Origin: Oscillospiraceae bacterium
Lineage (GTDB): Bacteria > Bacillota > Clostridia > Oscillospirales > Ruminococcaceae
Assembly (NCBI GenBank): GCA_018110825.1
Contig: JAGBCL010000095.1
Location: 392,563 to 456,562 of the forward strand
Length of the DNA: 64,000 nucleotides
Direction: 5' to 3'
Part shown: one piece after another, positions 63,856-64,000 of the stretch
Layout: each line of letters starts with the position of its first letter
How positions within the stretch are numbered: position 1 is the first letter of the stretch
The notes under the pieces: generated by a model
The model's input: the letters and a program-made list of their open reading frames with translations, nothing else
What the model was told of the DNA's origin: nothing
Database searches by the model: none
Made by a program: the position numbers and the translations under genes

Positions 63856-64000
63856 TTAAGTCCAATCCTCTTTTCCGTCCCTATGCTGTTTCAAGGCGGC
63901 GAAGCGAAGCAGCTGCTTGCGTGAGGAAATTCCCAGCTTGCTGTAAATATTCTTGTTGTGATATTTGAGTGTATTTTCGGTAATGTGAAGAATTTCTGCA
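63856..64000 (-). CDS. LuxR-type regulator, C-terminal end, cut by window edge
   Basis: Only the last 48 codons are present: AEILHITENTLKYHNKNIYSKLGISSRKQLLRFAALK. This is the second half of a LuxR/GerE helix-turn-helix with the recognition helix (ENTLKYHNKNIYSKLG). The stop is TAA 63858-63856. The N-terminal sensing part lies beyond the window. Confidence 0.85.
   Translation of the reverse strand, partial: AEILHITENTLKYHNKNIYSKLGISSRKQLLRFAALKQHRDGKEDWT

Overview
The window reads as accessory chromosome of a low-GC, spore-forming, polysaccharide-degrading Firmicute, most like gut or rumen Ruminococcus/Oscillospiraceae. Evidence: a complete spoIIID gene, two T-box riboswitches, strong AGGAGG-type ribosome binding sites, GH74, GH31 and GH26 glycosidases without signal peptides, and tandem ABC exporters. 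This placement is inferred from gene content, not from a marker gene. No rRNA, tRNA or CRISPR array was seen.

1-17 kb is a defence island with three restriction-modification (RM) modules. The first is an autoregulated operon: XRE controller, two m5C methyltransferases, a nuclease, then an AAA/OLD-type ATPase running off the left edge. The second is a 5'-truncated N6-adenine methylase with an S-like specificity subunit, followed by a decayed AAA/OLD-type gene. The third is HpaII-like: Vsr, m5C methyltransferase, a 93-aa integrase-N-like protein, a HpaII-family nuclease, then an intact OLD ATPase-Toprim nuclease. An integrative mobilizable element (MobA/L relaxase, small accessory proteins, large serine recombinase) sits between modules two and three.

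17-25 kb holds a GNAT, spoIIID, a divergent cytoplasmic xyloglucan pair (GH74 and GH31) and a TetR/CoA-ligase-like pair. Degenerate spoIIID-derived repeats are scattered from here to 46 kb, often next to short 3' fragments of other genes. 25.6-32.2 kb: a T-box controls ilvA-ridA, followed by an ABC importer of the TrpXYZ type and an ACT-ACT-metallo-beta-lactamase protein.

32.3-35.7 kb is a two-gene operon: a membrane TIR protein with two external repeat domains, and a membrane protein with two Rossmann-like segments and a C-terminal RyR domain. It is the best candidate here for an undescribed sensing or defence system. 36-37 kb has a GH26 enzyme. 37.2-45.5 kb is an operon with a 31-residue leader peptide and an attenuator-like terminator, an APH-type kinase and four ABC exporter half-transporters in two translationally coupled pairs.

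46-50.4 kb: a TPR/YD-repeat protein, then a second, nearly identical T-box driving an XRE-cupin-acyl-CoA-synthetase fusion. 50.6-61.3 kb is an envelope phospho-signalling hub: two transmembrane Ser/Thr kinases with external LRRs, two PP2C phosphatases, an FHA protein, a periplasm-facing trypsin-like protease with a cytoplasmic FHA domain, and a BspA-type LRR lipoprotein. Three of its transcription units share one 20-bp promoter box at identical distance from an extended -10. The right end has a membrane protein, a transglutaminase-like lipoprotein and the 3' end of a LuxR-type regulator.
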